From the NCBI RefSeq assembly GCF_900101955.1, contig NZ_FNAQ01000001.1, positions 62,001-126,000 on the forward strand: DNA of 64,000 nt, given 5' to 3'. Positions 1-10,827 of this stretch are shown piece after piece. The position numbers and the translations under genes were made by a program. The notes under the pieces are model-generated. The model searched no databases, was not told where the DNA came from, and saw only the letters and a list, made by a program, of their open reading frames with translations. Positions within the stretch are counted from its first letter, which is position 1. Every line of letters begins with the position of its first letter. The DNA comes from Desulfuromonas thiophila (lineage in GTDB: Bacteria; Desulfobacterota; Desulfuromonadia; Desulfuromonadales; Desulfuromonadaceae).

Positions 1-1035
1 CCGCGCCGGCGCCAGCTCAGCGAGCGGATGGAGGCCGTGCGCGAACAGTTTCGTCAGGTGGCGGCCGAACAGCGTGACCGGCGCTCGCAGCTGGCCGGCT
101 ATGTCGCCCGTTTCACCGATGCCAATGGTCGGCCGGCGACCATCGAGCTGGCCCATATCGTGCGGTGCTATCAGCCCAATGGGCTCAATCTGTTCGAGCG
201 GGCCGGGGTCTATCTGTCGAAGCTGTGGGAGCTGTTCAGCGGTGAACCGCGTGAATCCAACACCGAAGGGGGACTGTTCCCGGCCATCTTCGGCACCGTG
301 CTGCTGATCTTCGTCATGAGCCTGTTCTCGTTCCCGCTGGGGGTGATTGCCGCCATCTATCTGCGCGAGTATGCCCGTGACGGCCTGACGGTGCGGCTGG
401 TGCGTATCGCCGTCAACAATCTGGCCGGGATTCCTTCCATTGTTTATGGCATCTTCGGCCTGGGTTTTTTTGTCTATGGCGTGGGCGGCAGCATCGATGC
501 GCTGTTTTTTCCCGAGGCCCTGCCGACACCGACCTTTGGTACCGGCGGTCTGCTGTGGGCCAGTCTGACCCTGGCGCTGCTGACCGTGCCGGTGGTGATC
601 GTTACCACCGAAGAGGCCCTTGGCGCCATTCCGGCGGGTATCCGCGAGGGCTCGCTGGCGCTGGGATCAACCCGCTTTCAGACCCTGACCCGCATCCTGC
701 TGCCGATGGCCTCGCCCGGCATCATGACCGGGCTGATCCTGTCCATGGCGCGCGCCGCCGGCGAGGTGGCGCCGCTGATGATCACCGGCGTGGTCAAGCT
801 GGCGCCGGCGCTGCCGCTGGACGGCCAGTTTCCCTTTTTTCACCTTGAGCGCAAGTTCATGCACCTGGGCTTTCATATCTATGACATTGGTTTTCAGTCG
901 CCCAATGTCGAGGCGGCCCGGCCGATGGTGTTTGTCACCACGCTGCTGCTGGTGCTGATTGTGCTGCTGATGAGCGGGCTGGCCATCCGGCTGCGCAACC
1001 GGATGAAGAAGAAATACACATTCGGCACCTTTTAG
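1..1035 (+). CDS. pstA: Phosphate ABC transporter permease PstA (5' end cut off)
   Basis: Inner-membrane permease of the high-affinity phosphate importer, working with PstC, PstB and periplasmic PstS. The frame is open to the window edge, so the first ATG at 28 is probably internal and the true start lies upstream. Several hydrophobic segments are visible, and the EAA-type loop that contacts the ATPase reads [19 protein letters not shown], followed by [11 protein letters not shown], as in PstA. At more than 340 residues it is longer than E. coli PstA; an extended N-terminal region is plausible. The pstB gene follows 20 bases downstream with phoU next, the usual pst operon order. Confidence 0.93.
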   Translation, partial: PRRRQLSERMEAVREQFRQVAAEQRDRRSQLAGYVARFTDANGRPATIELAHIVRCYQPNGLNLFERAGVYLSKLWELFSGEPRESNTEGGLFPAIFGTVLLIFVMSLFSFPLGVIAAIYLREYARDGLTVRLVRIAVNNLAGIPSIVYGIFGLGFFVYGVGGSIDALFFPEALPTPTFGTGGLLWASLTLALLTVPVVIVTTEEALGAIPAGIREGSLALGSTRFQTLTRILLPMASPGIMTGLILSMARAAGEVAPLMITGVVKLAPALPLDGQFPFFHLERKFMHLGFHIYDIGFQSPNVEAARPMVFVTTLLLVLIVLLMSGLAIRLRNRMKKKYTFGTF

Positions 1036-1055
1036 GCGTGCCGCGGGAGGAGTGC

Positions 1056-1832
1056 ATGACGGCAACCGATCCGCTGAGCGATATCATCATCGATGTCGCC
1101 CACCTCAATTTCTATTACGGCAATTCCCAGGCGCTGTTCGACCTGAACCTGACCTTTCCGCGTCGCCAGGTGACGGCGCTGATCGGACCGTCGGGCTGTG
1201 GCAAGTCGACCTTTCTGCGCTGTCTCAACCGCATGAACGATCTGGTGGACGTGGCCCGCATGGAGGGCAGCATCCGCCTTGATGGCACCGAGATCAACTC
1301 CGGCGAGCTCGATGTCATCGAATTGCGCCGCCGGGTGGGCATGGTGTTCCAGAAGTCGAACCCCTTTCCCAAGTCGATCTACGAAAACGTGATCTACGGC
1401 CTGCGCATTGCCGGCATCAACGACAAGCATGTGCTCGATGAAACCGTCGAACGCAGCCTGAGGGGCGCGGCCCTGTGGGACGAGGTCAAGGACCGCCTGC
1501 ACGAATCGGCTCTCGGCATGTCGGGCGGCCAGATGCAGCGGCTCTGTATCGCCCGCGCCATCGCCGTCAATCCCGAGGTGATCCTGATGGACGAACCCTG
1601 CAGCGCTCTTGATCCCAAGTCGACGGCGCGGGTGGAGGATCTGATCAAGGAGTTGCGCGACCAGTTCACCATCATCATCGTCACCCACAACATGCAGCAG
1701 GCGGCGCGGGTGTCGGATTACACGGCTTTTTTGTTCGAGGGCCTGCTGATCGAGTTCGACAAGACCAGCAAGCTGTTCGTCAAGCCGCGCCACCAGCAGA
1801 CCGAGGACTATATCACCGGCCGTTTCGGCTAG
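1056..1832 (+). CDS. pstB: Phosphate ABC transporter ATP-binding protein PstB
   Basis: ATPase that energises phosphate uptake through PstA/PstC. It has Walker [10 protein letters not shown], the Q-loop at [10 protein letters not shown], the ABC signature MSGGQMQR and Walker [13 protein letters not shown]. The length of 258 residues is typical. I chose ATG 1056 because GGGAGGAG ends four bases upstream; a GTG at 1038 is in frame but has no ribosome site. The [17 protein letters not shown] stretch is characteristic of PstB rather than other importers. It is co-transcribed with pstA and phoU. Confidence 0.97.
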   Translation: MTATDPLSDIIIDVAHLNFYYGNSQALFDLNLTFPRRQVTALIGPSGCGKSTFLRCLNRMNDLVDVARMEGSIRLDGTEINSGELDVIELRRRVGMVFQKSNPFPKSIYENVIYGLRIAGINDKHVLDETVERSLRGAALWDEVKDRLHESALGMSGGQMQRLCIARAIAVNPEVILMDEPCSALDPKSTARVEDLIKELRDQFTIIIVTHNMQQAARVSDYTAFLFEGLLIEFDKTSKLFVKPRHQQTEDYITGRFG

Positions 1833-1907
1833 AAACGCCACGGCGCTGTCCCGAACCGGCAGGGCGGCACGGCGGGCGAGTGGCCGGCAGAAAGGAGCGC
1901 AAGGCTT

Positions 1908-2567
1908 ATGGCAGTACATCTGCAACAGGAATTGGCGGCCCTCAAGCGTCAGATCCTTACCCAGAGCGCGCTGGTGGAGGATAGCGTGCAGCGCGCCATC
2001 CAGGCGCTGGAGCGGGGCGATATCGATCTGGCCAATGCCGTGGTGGCGCAGGATAAACAGGTCAATCTGAGCGAGGTCGAGCTGGAGGAAAACTGCCTGA
2101 AGGTGCTGGCGCTGCACCAGCCGGTGGCCACCGATCTGCGCTTTATCGTCTCGATCATCAAGATCAACAGCGATCTGGAGCGCATGGCCGACGTGGCGGT
2201 CAACATTGCCCGGCGGACACTGGCCTTTGCCGAGGATAAACGGGTTGAGCCGCCCTTCGATTGCCCGACCATGGGCCGCAAGGTGCTGCACATGCTCAAG
2301 GAGAGTCTGGAGGCGCTGGTCAATCTCAATGCCGAGCGGGCGCGGGCGGTGATCCGGGCCGATGACGCCATTGATGTCATGCACCGCCAGACCTACAGCC
2401 AGGTCAAGCAGTGCATCCTGCAGGACAACAGCCTGCTGCAGCCGATGCTGTTGTGGCTGGCGGTTTCACGCCATCTGGAGCGGATCGCCGATCTGTCGGT
2501 GCATATCGCTGAAGACGTGGTTTATCTGGTTGACGGTGTTATCGTGCGCCATCGCAGCGGCGGCTAG
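1908..2567 (+). CDS. phoU: Phosphate signalling regulator PhoU
   Basis: Cytoplasmic all-helical protein that links the Pst transporter to the PhoR histidine kinase and keeps the Pho regulon off when phosphate is plentiful. The 219 residues form two PhoU repeats with the family motifs ALERGDIDLANAVVAQD and SDLERMADVAVNIARR in the first half and SRHLERIADLSVHIAEDVVYL in the second. The E-(K/R)-(I/M)-(A/G)-D signature occurs in both repeats (LERMAD, LERIAD). An AAGGAG site lies ten bases before ATG 1908. The stop codon TAG is also the left edge of a dispersed repeat. Confidence 0.95.
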   Translation: MAVHLQQELAALKRQILTQSALVEDSVQRAIQALERGDIDLANAVVAQDKQVNLSEVELEENCLKVLALHQPVATDLRFIVSIIKINSDLERMADVAVNIARRTLAFAEDKRVEPPFDCPTMGRKVLHMLKESLEALVNLNAERARAVIRADDAIDVMHRQTYSQVKQCILQDNSLLQPMLLWLAVSRHLERIADLSVHIAEDVVYLVDGVIVRHRSGG

Positions 2568-2724
2568 CAGGCTGTTGAAAAACAGCCTGTGGCGCCCATG
2601 GATGGGCGACTAAAATCAATCATTGCTCTGCAATGGATTGATTGTGTGAGCAAGACGAAAAAGCGCCTTTTCGGCGTGCGTCGTTGAAAAAGCCCCGTCC
2701 GGGGCTTTTTCAACATCTTGCTAA
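2564..2724. repeat. Dispersed hairpin element, copy A (full length)
   Basis: About 160 bp of consecutive hairpins between phoU and rho. Ends are imperfect terminal inverted repeats: CTAGCAGGCTGTTGAAAAA on the left, and CTTTTTCAACATCTTGCTAA on the right. Inside are a 9-bp stem with a GAAA loop (2568-2589), a CGCCCAT/ATGGGCG stem (2593-2608), an AATCAATC/GATTGATT stem, and a strong 14-bp stem GTTGAAAAAGCCCC with T-rich flanks that should act as a bidirectional terminator. The phoU stop codon lies in the left terminal repeat. Copies also lie near 7.4, 21.7 and 38.7 kb. Confidence 0.85.
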
Positions 2725-2796
2725 GACGGCGCCCTCAGCGGTCTGGCGGCGCGCCCCTGGCCGGGGCGCCCTCGGCGGCCACGGCGATTTATCCGA

Positions 2797-2825
2797 TTGA
2801 CAAGGCCTGGCAAAGCATGTAGACA
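2797..2825 (+). promoter_or_regulatory. Candidate rho promoter with long leader
   Basis: A perfect -35 box TTGACA (2797-2802) is followed after 17 bases by TAGACA as a weaker -10. Transcription would start near 2832, leaving a leader of roughly 175 bases before the chosen rho start. Long leaders are known to serve Rho autoregulation. The rest of the 2725-3008 gap is GC-rich and shows no gene. Confidence 0.5.
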
Positions 2826-3008
2826 AAGGGGCATTCGGGCAGCCCGCAACGCCGGCTGCCCACCCTGTTCGAACGCGCCATCCCCGAATCATCCCCCGTT
2901 GGCCCCGTAGGATTTACATCCCGCACAGACCCTGACCCCTATCCCCAGCAAGCCCGTTGCCTCGGTGCGTTCTATCGCCGGCCGGTGGCGGTGCCCGCGC
3001 CCGAGACC

Positions 3009-4316
3009 ATGAAAAAATCCGACAGCAAGACCGCCAAGGCCGCCATACTGGACGACGACAATGCGTCCATGCACCTGAAAGACCTCAAGGCCAAGAAGAT
3101 CACCGAACTGACGGAGATCGGCAACGACCTGAAGATCGAGGGCGTCGCCGGCATGCGCAAGCAGGACATCATCTTCGCCATTCTCAGCGCCACCGCGGCC
3201 CAGAAAGGCGCAATCTTCGGCGAAGGCGTGCTGGAGATTCTGCCCGACGGCTTCGGCTTTCTGCGCGCGCCCGATGCCAACTATCTGCCGGGGCCGGACG
3301 ATATCTATGTCTCGCCGTCGCAAATCCGCCGCTTCAACCTGCGCACCGGTGACACCATCTCCGGCCAGATCCGTCCACCCAAGGAGGGCGAGCGTTATTT
3401 CGCCCTGCTCAAGGTGTCGGAGATCAACTTTGAAGATCCCGCCGTGGCCCGGCGCAAGACCCTGTTCGACAATCTCACGCCGCTGCATCCGCAGCAGTGG
3501 CTCAAGCTTGAAACCACCAATGACAACATCGCCATGCGCGTTATCGATCTGGTCTCGCCCATCGGCAAGGGCCAGCGTGGCCTGATTGTCGCGCCGCCGC
3601 GCACCGGCAAGACGGTGCTGCTGCAGAACCTGGCCAATTCCATTTCCACCAACCACCCCGAAGCCTATCTCATCGTCCTGCTGATCGACGAGCGGCCTGA
3701 GGAGGTGACCGACATGCAGCGCCATGTGCAGGGCGAGGTGGTGTCGTCAACCTTCGACGAGCCGGCCACCCGTCACGTGCAGGTGGCCGAGATGGTGATC
3801 CAGAAGGCCAAGCGGCTGGTCGAGCACAAGCGCGACGTGGTGATTCTGCTCGATTCCATCACCCGGCTGGCGCGCGCCTACAACACCGTGGTGCCGCCGT
3901 CCGGCAAGATTCTCTCCGGTGGTGTCGATTCCAATGCCCTGCACAAGCCCAAGCGCTTTTTCGGCGCGGCGCGCAACGTGGAGGAGGGCGGCAGCCTGAC
4001 CATCATCGCCACTGCCCTGATCGATACCGGCAGCAAGATGGACGAGGTGATCTTCGAGGAGTTCAAGGGCACCGGCAACATGGAACTGGTGCTGGACCGC
4101 CGGCTGGTGGACAAGCGCACCTTCCCGGCCATCGATATCAACAAGTCGGGCACCCGGCGCGAGGAGCTGCTGCAGGATTCCACCACCCTGCAGCGCATGT
4201 GGCTGCTGCGCAAGGTGCTCAGCACCATGAATGTGGTCGACAGCATGGAGTTTCTGCGCGAGAAGCTGCTGGAAACGGACAACAACCAGGAGTTTCTCGA
4301 CTCGATGAACCAGTAG
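3009..4316 (+). CDS. rho: Transcription termination factor Rho
   Basis: Hexameric RNA helicase that terminates untranslated transcripts. It has an N-terminal [11 protein letters not shown] helix bundle, a cold-shock-type RNA-binding fold ([12 protein letters not shown] to [15 protein letters not shown]), Walker A APPRTGKT, Walker [15 protein letters not shown], the Q-loop [12 protein letters not shown] and the R-loop [17 protein letters not shown]. The start is uncertain: ATG 3009 adds a 20-residue charged, low-complexity lead; GTG 2985 and ATG 3069 (the conventional Rho start, MHLKDL) are alternatives and none has a strong ribosome site. rpmE follows, as in many Proteobacteria. Confidence 0.95.
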   Translation: MKKSDSKTAKAAILDDDNASMHLKDLKAKKITELTEIGNDLKIEGVAGMRKQDIIFAILSATAAQKGAIFGEGVLEILPDGFGFLRAPDANYLPGPDDIYVSPSQIRRFNLRTGDTISGQIRPPKEGERYFALLKVSEINFEDPAVARRKTLFDNLTPLHPQQWLKLETTNDNIAMRVIDLVSPIGKGQRGLIVAPPRTGKTVLLQNLANSISTNHPEAYLIVLLIDERPEEVTDMQRHVQGEVVSSTFDEPATRHVQVAEMVIQKAKRLVEHKRDVVILLDSITRLARAYNTVVPPSGKILSGGVDSNALHKPKRFFGAARNVEEGGSLTIIATALIDTGSKMDEVIFEEFKGTGNMELVLDRRLVDKRTFPAIDINKSGTRREELLQDSTTLQRMWLLRKVLSTMNVVDSMEFLREKLLETDNNQEFLDSMNQ

Positions 4317-4329
4317 GGCAAAAAACCGC

Positions 4330-4359
4330 TTGCCAGCGGCCCATTCGACCCTGTACTAT
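4330..4359 (+). promoter_or_regulatory. Candidate rpmE promoter
   Basis: TTGCCA (4330-4335), an 18-base spacer and TACTAT (4354-4359) lie between the rho stop and rpmE. The predicted start near 4366 would give rpmE a leader of about 70 bases that contains a small CCCCGCTGGGG hairpin. This is a consensus match by eye only. Confidence 0.4.
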
Positions 4360-4438
4360 CGCAAGTCCTTTTCCCCGCTGGGGAAGTTTCCACGCCTCAT
4401 CAGCCTGTACAGAAGCCAGGCGCCAAGGAGATCATGCC

Positions 4439-4648
4439 ATGAAAGAAGGTATCCATCCCAAATACGACGCCGTTACCGTCAAGTGCCACTGCGGTAACAG
4501 CTTCGAGACCCGTTCCACCAAGACCGGCGAGCTGGTCACCGAGATCTGCTCGGCCTGTCATCCGTTCTACACCGGCACCCAGAAGCTGCTGGATACCGCC
4601 GGCCGCATCGAGCGCTTCCGCAAGCGTTACGCCAAGGGCGACAAGTAA
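4439..4648 (+). CDS. rpmE: 50S ribosomal protein L31 (zinc-binding form)
   Basis: Large-subunit protein that helps bridge the two ribosomal subunits. The 69-residue length is typical. Cys16, Cys18, Cys37 and Cys40 form the zinc ribbon of the C+ type, so this is the zinc-requiring form rather than the stress-induced C-minus paralogue. The motifs [10 protein letters not shown] and [13 protein letters not shown] are diagnostic. AAGGAG sits eight bases before ATG 4439; an out-of-frame ATG at 4434 stops after two codons. Confidence 0.97.
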   Translation: MKEGIHPKYDAVTVKCHCGNSFETRSTKTGELVTEICSACHPFYTGTQKLLDTAGRIERFRKRYAKGDK

Positions 4649-4679
4649 CCCTCTGTCCGCCCGGGATCGTGCTGTCGTT

Positions 4680-4716
4680 CAGCCGCAGGAGCCTGTGATG
4701 GCTCCTGCGGCTGTTT
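4680..4716 (+). terminator. Terminator after rpmE
   Basis: A perfect 14-bp stem (CAGCCGCAGGAGCC with its complement) and a six-base loop span 4680-4713, followed by TTTCAC. The T-run is short, so it may be a partial terminator before thyX. Confidence 0.7.
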
Positions 4717-4753
4717 CACGTTCAAAAATCCCCGCTTTTCTCCGGAACTGACC

Positions 4754-5461
4754 ATGCAGGTACAACTGCTCAGCCATACGCCCGAGCCGGAAAAACTCGT
4801 CGCTGCCGCGGCGCGGTTGTGCTACAGCGCCAGCGGTATCGCCAGTCTGCTGGCGGCCGACACTGCCGATGCCGCCCGGCTGATTCGCAAGGTGCTCGCC
4901 CTCGGTCATTTTTCCGTTCTGGAACATGTCAGTTTCAGTTTTGCCGTTGAGGACATCAGCCGCGCCTGCTCCCATCAGCTGGTGCGTCACCGGCTGGCCT
5001 CCTATTCGCAGCAGAGTCAGCGCTATGTGGCATTCAAGGACGAACTGGCCGTTGTCGAGCCGCCCAGCCTGCGTGAGCGGCCCGAGTTGCTGGCGCGTTA
5101 CCGCCAGACCCTGGCGGATGTGCAGCAGCTCTACCGCGACCTGCTCTCGGCCGGCATCCCGGCCGAGGATGCCCGCTTTGTGCTGCCCAACGCGGCGCCA
5201 ACGCGGCTGGTAATGACGATGAACGCCCGCGAGTTGCATCATTTTTTCAGTCTGCGCTGTTGCCGCCGGGCGCAGTGGGAGATCCGCGCCCTGGCCATTG
5301 CCATGCTGCAAGCTTGCCGGGAGGCTGCGCCGCTGCTGTTTGAAACCGCCGGGCCCGGCTGCCTGCGCGGGCCCTGCCCCGAAGGGGCCTTCTGCTGCGG
5401 TGCGGCCGAACAGGTGCGGACCGAACTGGCCGCGCCACCGAACCCGCCCGCCCGATCCTGA
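4754..5461 (+). CDS. thyX: FAD-dependent thymidylate synthase ThyX
   Basis: Makes dTMP from dUMP using methylene-tetrahydrofolate with FAD/NADPH as reductant, unlike ThyA. The ThyX signature RHRLASYSQQSQRY is present, as is the FAD-contacting LGHFSVLEHVSFSF stretch. The C-terminal part carries MNARELHHFFSLRCCRRAQWEIR, a typical ThyX active-site region. The last 30 residues are cysteine-containing (GCLRGPCPEGAFCCG), as in many anaerobic-clade ThyX proteins. It precedes prfA by 18 bases and is probably in the same operon as prfA-prmC. Confidence 0.95.
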   Translation: MQVQLLSHTPEPEKLVAAAARLCYSASGIASLLAADTADAARLIRKVLALGHFSVLEHVSFSFAVEDISRACSHQLVRHRLASYSQQSQRYVAFKDELAVVEPPSLRERPELLARYRQTLADVQQLYRDLLSAGIPAEDARFVLPNAAPTRLVMTMNARELHHFFSLRCCRRAQWEIRALAIAMLQACREAAPLLFETAGPGCLRGPCPEGAFCCGAAEQVRTELAAPPNPPARS

Positions 5462-5479
5462 ACCGAGCTGGGGAGATGC

Positions 5480-6546
<1,067 letters not shown>

Positions 6547-6547
<1 letters not shown>

Positions 6548-7395
6548 TGCAGCAGGGCTGGACGGTGCTGGGCCTGCTGCGCTGGCTTACCGATTACTTC
6601 GGCGACAAGGGCATCAGCGCCGCGCGGCACGATGCCGAATGTCTGCTGGGCGCTGCTCTGGCCAAGGATCGTGTCGGTCTTTACCTGTGTTACGACCAGC
6701 CGTTGCAGGCTGACGAACTCGATCGCATCCGGCCGCTGGTGAAGCGGCGGGCTGCCCGCGAACCCTTGCAGTATATCCTGGGCGAGACCGAGTTCTGGTC
6801 GCTGCCGTTGCAGGTCTCACCGGCGGTGCTGATTCCGCGCGCCGACACCGAGGTGCTGGTGGAAGAGGCGCTGGCCCGTCTGCAGGAGCAGCCCGGCCCC
6901 GTTCTTGATATCGGTACCGGCAGTGGCGCCATTGCCATTGCCGTGGCCCACGCCAGCGGCCAAGAGGTCGAGGCCCTTGATGTCAGTGAGGCGGCGCTCG
7001 AGCTGGCCCGGGCCAATGTCGCGCGCAACCATCTGACCGAGCGGGTGCGTCTGCGGCGTGGCGACCTGTATCGGCTCGACGGCGGCCCCTACCGGCTGCT
7101 GCTGGCCAATCCGCCCTATATCGCCCGGATCGAGCTCGATGGTCTGATGCCCGAGGTGGCCGCGCACGAACCCCGCCTGGCCCTCGACGGCGGCCCCGAT
7201 GGCCTTGATGCCTATCGTGCGCTGGCGGCCCAAGCACCGCAACGACTCGTTGCCGGCGGCTGGCTGCTGCTCGAGGTGGGCGACGGTCAGGCCGAGGCCG
7301 TGGCCGCCCTGCTGGCGGCGGCCGGCCTGAACCGGATTTATCAGCGGCGCGACTACGGTGGTCTGGTGCGCGTGGTCGGCGGTTGCCGTTCTTGA
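6547..7395 (+). CDS. prmC: Release factor glutamine N5-methyltransferase PrmC
   Basis: SAM-dependent enzyme that methylates the glutamine of the GGQ motif in release factors. The SAM-binding motif I is DIGTGSGAIAI (121-131) and the catalytic NPPY motif is at 188-191. The N-terminal helical domain that binds the release factor precedes these (residues 1-75, with the conserved REPLQYILGETEFW). Length and position after prfA are both classical. The stop codon is followed within a few bases by a shortened copy of the dispersed hairpin element. Confidence 0.96.
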
Positions 7396-7481
7396 TCTGG
7401 CGGTTGCAAAACCGCCTGTAGCGCCCAGGGCTGGGCGTCGTTGAAAAAACCCGGCCGGGGTTTTTTTCAGCCTTCTGTTAT
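7396..7481. repeat. Dispersed hairpin element, copy C (internally deleted)
   Basis: Between prmC and murA. It keeps the first two hairpins (GGCGGTT/AACCGCC; CGCCCAG/CTGGGCG) and the terminal terminator stem (7444-7467, AAAAAACCC with a T7 run). It lacks the central AATCAATC stem and the GCAAGACG segment of copies A and B. The sequence is more diverged than A versus B. It probably terminates the thyX-prfA-prmC transcript. Confidence 0.65.
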
Positions 7482-7508
7482 CCCTAGAACCTGACGGAGC
7501 CTGATCCG

Positions 7509-8765
7509 GTGGACAAGATTCGCATTCGTGGTGGCCGCCCCCTGCGCGGCACGGTTACGGTCAGTGGCGCCAAAAACGCCGCCCTGCCGCTGTTGTGCGC
7601 CTGTCTGCTGGCGCCGGGCAACCACCAGCTGGATAACGTGCCGCAGCTACGCGACATCCGTACCACCCTGGAATTGCTCGGCCTGCTGGGGGTGCGCAGT
7701 CGGCAGGATGGCCACCGGATCGAACTCAACGCCGATGCCATTGAAAACGCCGAGGCACCCTACGAGCTGGTGCGTACCATGCGGGCCTCGGTGCTGGTGC
7801 TGGGGCCGCTGCTGGCACGGCTGGGCTATGCCCGTGTCAGTCTGCCGGGCGGCTGCGCTATTGGCGCCCGGCCCATCGATCTGCACCTGAAGGGCCTCGA
7901 AGCCCTGGGCGCCGAGATCCGCCTTGATCACGGCTATGTCGAGGCCCGCGCCGACCGGTTGCGTGGGGCGCGGATCTATCTGGATATTCCCACCGTTGGC
8001 GGAACCGAAAACCTGCTGATGGCGGCGACCCTGGCCGAGGGTCACACGGTGATCGAGAACGCCGCCTGTGAACCGGAGATTGTCGATCTGGCGGCGGCCC
8101 TGACGCAGATGGGCGCCCGCATCGAGGGCGCCGGCAGCGATACCATCCGCATCGATGGCGTCACCCGTCTGCAGCCCATGCGCCATCGGGTGATGGCTGA
8201 CCGCATCGAGGCTGGCACCTTTCTGGTGGCGGCGGCCATGACCGGTGGCGAGGTGCTGGTGCAGGGAGCCGAGCCCGCCTGCCTCGACGCGGTGCTGAGC
8301 AAGTTGCGTCAGTGCGGTGCGCTGGTAGACTGTCGGCCGGACGGCATCGCCGTGCAGGGGCCGGACGTGCTGGCGCCGCTGCAGATTCGCACCGGGCCCT
8401 ATCCGGCCTTCCCGACGGACATGCAGGCCCAGTTCATGGCGCTGCTGGTACGTGCCCAGGGCGCCAGCGTCATCACTGAGAATGTGTTCGAGAACCGTTT
8501 CATGCACGTCTGCGAGCTGCAGCGACTGGGGGCGCGGATTCGCATCGATGGCCGCCAGGCGCTGATCGAGGGCGTGCCGGAACTGCTCGGTGCGCCGGTG
8601 ATGGCCACCGATCTGCGCGCCAGCGCCTGTCTGGTGCTGGCGGGCCTGGCGGCCGGCAATACCACCGAGGTGTCGCGTATCTACCATCTGGATCGCGGTT
8701 ACGAGCGGCTGGAGGACAAGCTGCGCCAGCTCGGCGCCGATATCGAACGGTTGCCGGCGGACTGA
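7509..8765 (+). CDS. murA: UDP-N-acetylglucosamine 1-carboxyvinyltransferase MurA
   Basis: First committed step of peptidoglycan synthesis: transfers enolpyruvate from PEP to UDP-GlcNAc in the cytoplasm. The [11 protein letters not shown] motif contains the substrate-binding Lys22-Asn23, and the catalytic, fosfomycin-reactive Cys116 sits in [10 protein letters not shown]. At 418 residues it has the normal two-domain EPSP-synthase-like length. GTG 7509 is the start, with GGAG nine bases before it. Being directly upstream of hisG it may be co-transcribed with the his genes. Confidence 0.97.
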   Translation: MDKIRIRGGRPLRGTVTVSGAKNAALPLLCACLLAPGNHQLDNVPQLRDIRTTLELLGLLGVRSRQDGHRIELNADAIENAEAPYELVRTMRASVLVLGPLLARLGYARVSLPGGCAIGARPIDLHLKGLEALGAEIRLDHGYVEARADRLRGARIYLDIPTVGGTENLLMAATLAEGHTVIENAACEPEIVDLAAALTQMGARIEGAGSDTIRIDGVTRLQPMRHRVMADRIEAGTFLVAAAMTGGEVLVQGAEPACLDAVLSKLRQCGALVDCRPDGIAVQGPDVLAPLQIRTGPYPAFPTDMQAQFMALLVRAQGASVITENVFENRFMHVCELQRLGARIRIDGRQALIEGVPELLGAPVMATDLRASACLVLAGLAAGNTTEVSRIYHLDRGYERLEDKLRQLGADIERLPAD

Positions 8766-8801
8766 TGCTCCGGCGCCACCGGCGCCCTGACAAGGAGACC
8801 C

Positions 8802-9464
8802 ATGAGCGATTTCATCACCTTCGCCCTGCCCAAGGGCCGTATCATGCAGGATTCGATGGCCCTGTTCGGCCAGATCGGCATTACCTGCCCGGAAATGGAC
8901 GGCGGCAACCGCAAGCTGGTGTTCGAGAATGCCGCCGATGGTTACCGCTTCATGGCCGTGCGTGCCACGGACGTGCCGACCTATGTCGAATATGGCTGTG
9001 CCGATATCGGCGTGGTCGGCAAGGACACCCTGCTGGAGCAGAACAAGGATCTCTACGAGCCGCTTGACCTGAAGTTCGGTTACTGCCGGCTGGTGGTGGC
9101 CGAGCCCAAGGCCCTGCGCCAGAACGATGATCCGGGCAGCTGGTCGAACATTCGCGTGGCCACCAAGTACCCCAATGTCACCGAGCGCTATTTCGCCGCC
9201 AAGGGCATCCAGGTGGAGCTGATCAAGCTGTATGGCTCCATCGAACTGGCGCCGCTGGTGGGTCTGTCCGAACGCATTGTCGATCTGGTGTCCACCGGCG
9301 CCACCCTGCGCGATAACGGCATGGTCGAGGTTGAAACCATCGCCGAGATCACCACCCGGCTGATCGTCAACCGCGCCAGCCTGAAGACCAAGCACGCGCG
9401 CATCCGCCGCATCATCGATGCCCTTGAAGGGGTCATCGGCGACGAGGCGCGCATTTCGCCCTGA
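8802..9464 (+). CDS. hisG: ATP phosphoribosyltransferase, short form HisG
   Basis: Condenses ATP and PRPP in the first, feedback-controlled step of histidine synthesis. The 220-residue protein has the two catalytic lobes (ALPKGRIMQDSMALF at the start, DLVSTGATLRDNGM near residue 170) but no C-terminal regulatory domain, so it is the short HisG-S class. That class needs the HisRS-like subunit HisZ for activity and inhibition; no hisZ is in this window. AAGGAG precedes ATG 8802 by five bases. Confidence 0.95.
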   Translation: MSDFITFALPKGRIMQDSMALFGQIGITCPEMDGGNRKLVFENAADGYRFMAVRATDVPTYVEYGCADIGVVGKDTLLEQNKDLYEPLDLKFGYCRLVVAEPKALRQNDDPGSWSNIRVATKYPNVTERYFAAKGIQVELIKLYGSIELAPLVGLSERIVDLVSTGATLRDNGMVEVETIAEITTRLIVNRASLKTKHARIRRIIDALEGVIGDEARISP

Positions 9465-9516
9465 ATCCGGCGCGGCCGCCGCGATCCCGGCCGGCCGCTC
9501 AGCCACAAGGAGCGCC

Positions 9517-10818
9517 ATGATTCCGATTCTGCGTTTTTCCGCTGAGGATTTCGCCGCCCGTTTCGCCCGCATCGAACAGCGGGCCGAAGCCATGCCGGCT
9601 GGTGTCGAGGCGACGGTGCGGGATATTCTGCGCGCCGTGCGCGAGCGCGGCGATGCCGCCGTCTGTGACTATACCCGCCAGTTTGACCGCCTCGATCTGA
9701 CGGCCGACGGGCTGGAGGTCCGTGCGGCCGAGATCGATGCCGCCGTCGCCCGGGTGACGGCGGAGGATCTGGCGGCGCTGCAGCTGGCCGCCGACCGCAT
9801 CGCCGCTTACCACCGCCGCCAGAAGCAGGAGACCTGGCTGTCCACCGACGAGGACGACATTCTGCTGGGTCAGCTGGTCCGGCCGCTCGATCGTGTCGGC
9901 ATCTATGTGCCCGGTGGCAAGGCGGCCTATCCCTCGTCGGTGCTGATGAACGCCATTCCGGCGCGGGTGGCCGGCGTAAAAGAGATCATCATGGTGGTGC
10001 CCATGCCGGGCGGCGAGGTCAATCCCCATGTACTGGCGGCGGCCCGTCTTGCCGGCGTGCAGCGCATCTTCCGCATCGGCGGCGCCCAGGCGGTGGCGGC
10101 GCTGGCCTATGGCACCGCGACGGTGCCGAAGGTCGACAAGATCACCGGGCCGGGCAATATCTACGTCGCCACGGCCAAGAAACAGCTGTTTGGCCTGGTT
10201 GATATCGACATGATCGCCGGACCGAGCGAGATTCTCATCGTCAACGATGGCAGCGGCAATCCGCGTCATCTGGCGGCCGATCTGCTGTCGCAGGCCGAGC
10301 ACGATGAACTGGCCTCGGCGGTGCTGGTCACCACCTGTGCCGCCATGGCCACGCAGGTGCAGGCCGAGGTCGCGCGCCAGCTGAATGAACTGCCGCGCCA
10401 GGCCATCGCCCGCAGCGCCATCGAACAGTTTGGCGCCATCATCGTGGCCGCTGACCTGCCCCAGGCGCTGGATTTCTGCAACCGCATCGCGACGGAACAT
10501 CTGGAACTGGCCGTGGCCGAGCCCTTCGCCCTGCTGCCGCAGGTGCGCCATGCCGGCGCCATCTTCATGGGCCATCACACGCCCGAGGCGCTGGGTGACT
10601 ATCTGGCCGGTCCCAACCACACCCTGCCGACAGGCGGCACGGCGCGGTTTTTCTCGCCTCTGTCGCTGGATGACTTTGTCAAGAAATCGAGCCTGATCTG
10701 CTGCAGCGCCGCCGGCCTGAAGCGGCTGGGGCCGCAGACGGTGCGCATCGCCGGGCTGGAAGGGCTCGACGCCCATGGCCGCTCGGTGCAGCTGCGGCTG
10801 GATGATCTCAACGCCTGA
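9517..10818 (+). CDS. hisD: Histidinol dehydrogenase HisD
   Basis: Zinc enzyme that oxidises L-histidinol to L-histidine in two NAD-dependent steps. It has 433 residues. Diagnostic motifs are GIYVPGGKAAYPSSVLMNAIPA, GPGNIYVATAKKQLFG, IAGPSEILIV, LLSQAEHDELASAVL and PNHTLPTGGTARFFSPL. The start ATG 9517 has AAGGAG six bases upstream; the open frame extends further 5' but without a ribosome site. It lies between hisG and hisB in a compact operon. Confidence 0.97.
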   Translation: MIPILRFSAEDFAARFARIEQRAEAMPAGVEATVRDILRAVRERGDAAVCDYTRQFDRLDLTADGLEVRAAEIDAAVARVTAEDLAALQLAADRIAAYHRRQKQETWLSTDEDDILLGQLVRPLDRVGIYVPGGKAAYPSSVLMNAIPARVAGVKEIIMVVPMPGGEVNPHVLAAARLAGVQRIFRIGGAQAVAALAYGTATVPKVDKITGPGNIYVATAKKQLFGLVDIDMIAGPSEILIVNDGSGNPRHLAADLLSQAEHDELASAVLVTTCAAMATQVQAEVARQLNELPRQAIARSAIEQFGAIIVAADLPQALDFCNRIATEHLELAVAEPFALLPQVRHAGAIFMGHHTPEALGDYLAGPNHTLPTGGTARFFSPLSLDDFVKKSSLICCSAAGLKRLGPQTVRIAGLEGLDAHGRSVQLRLDDLNA

Positions 10819-10827
10819 GGAGGCCCC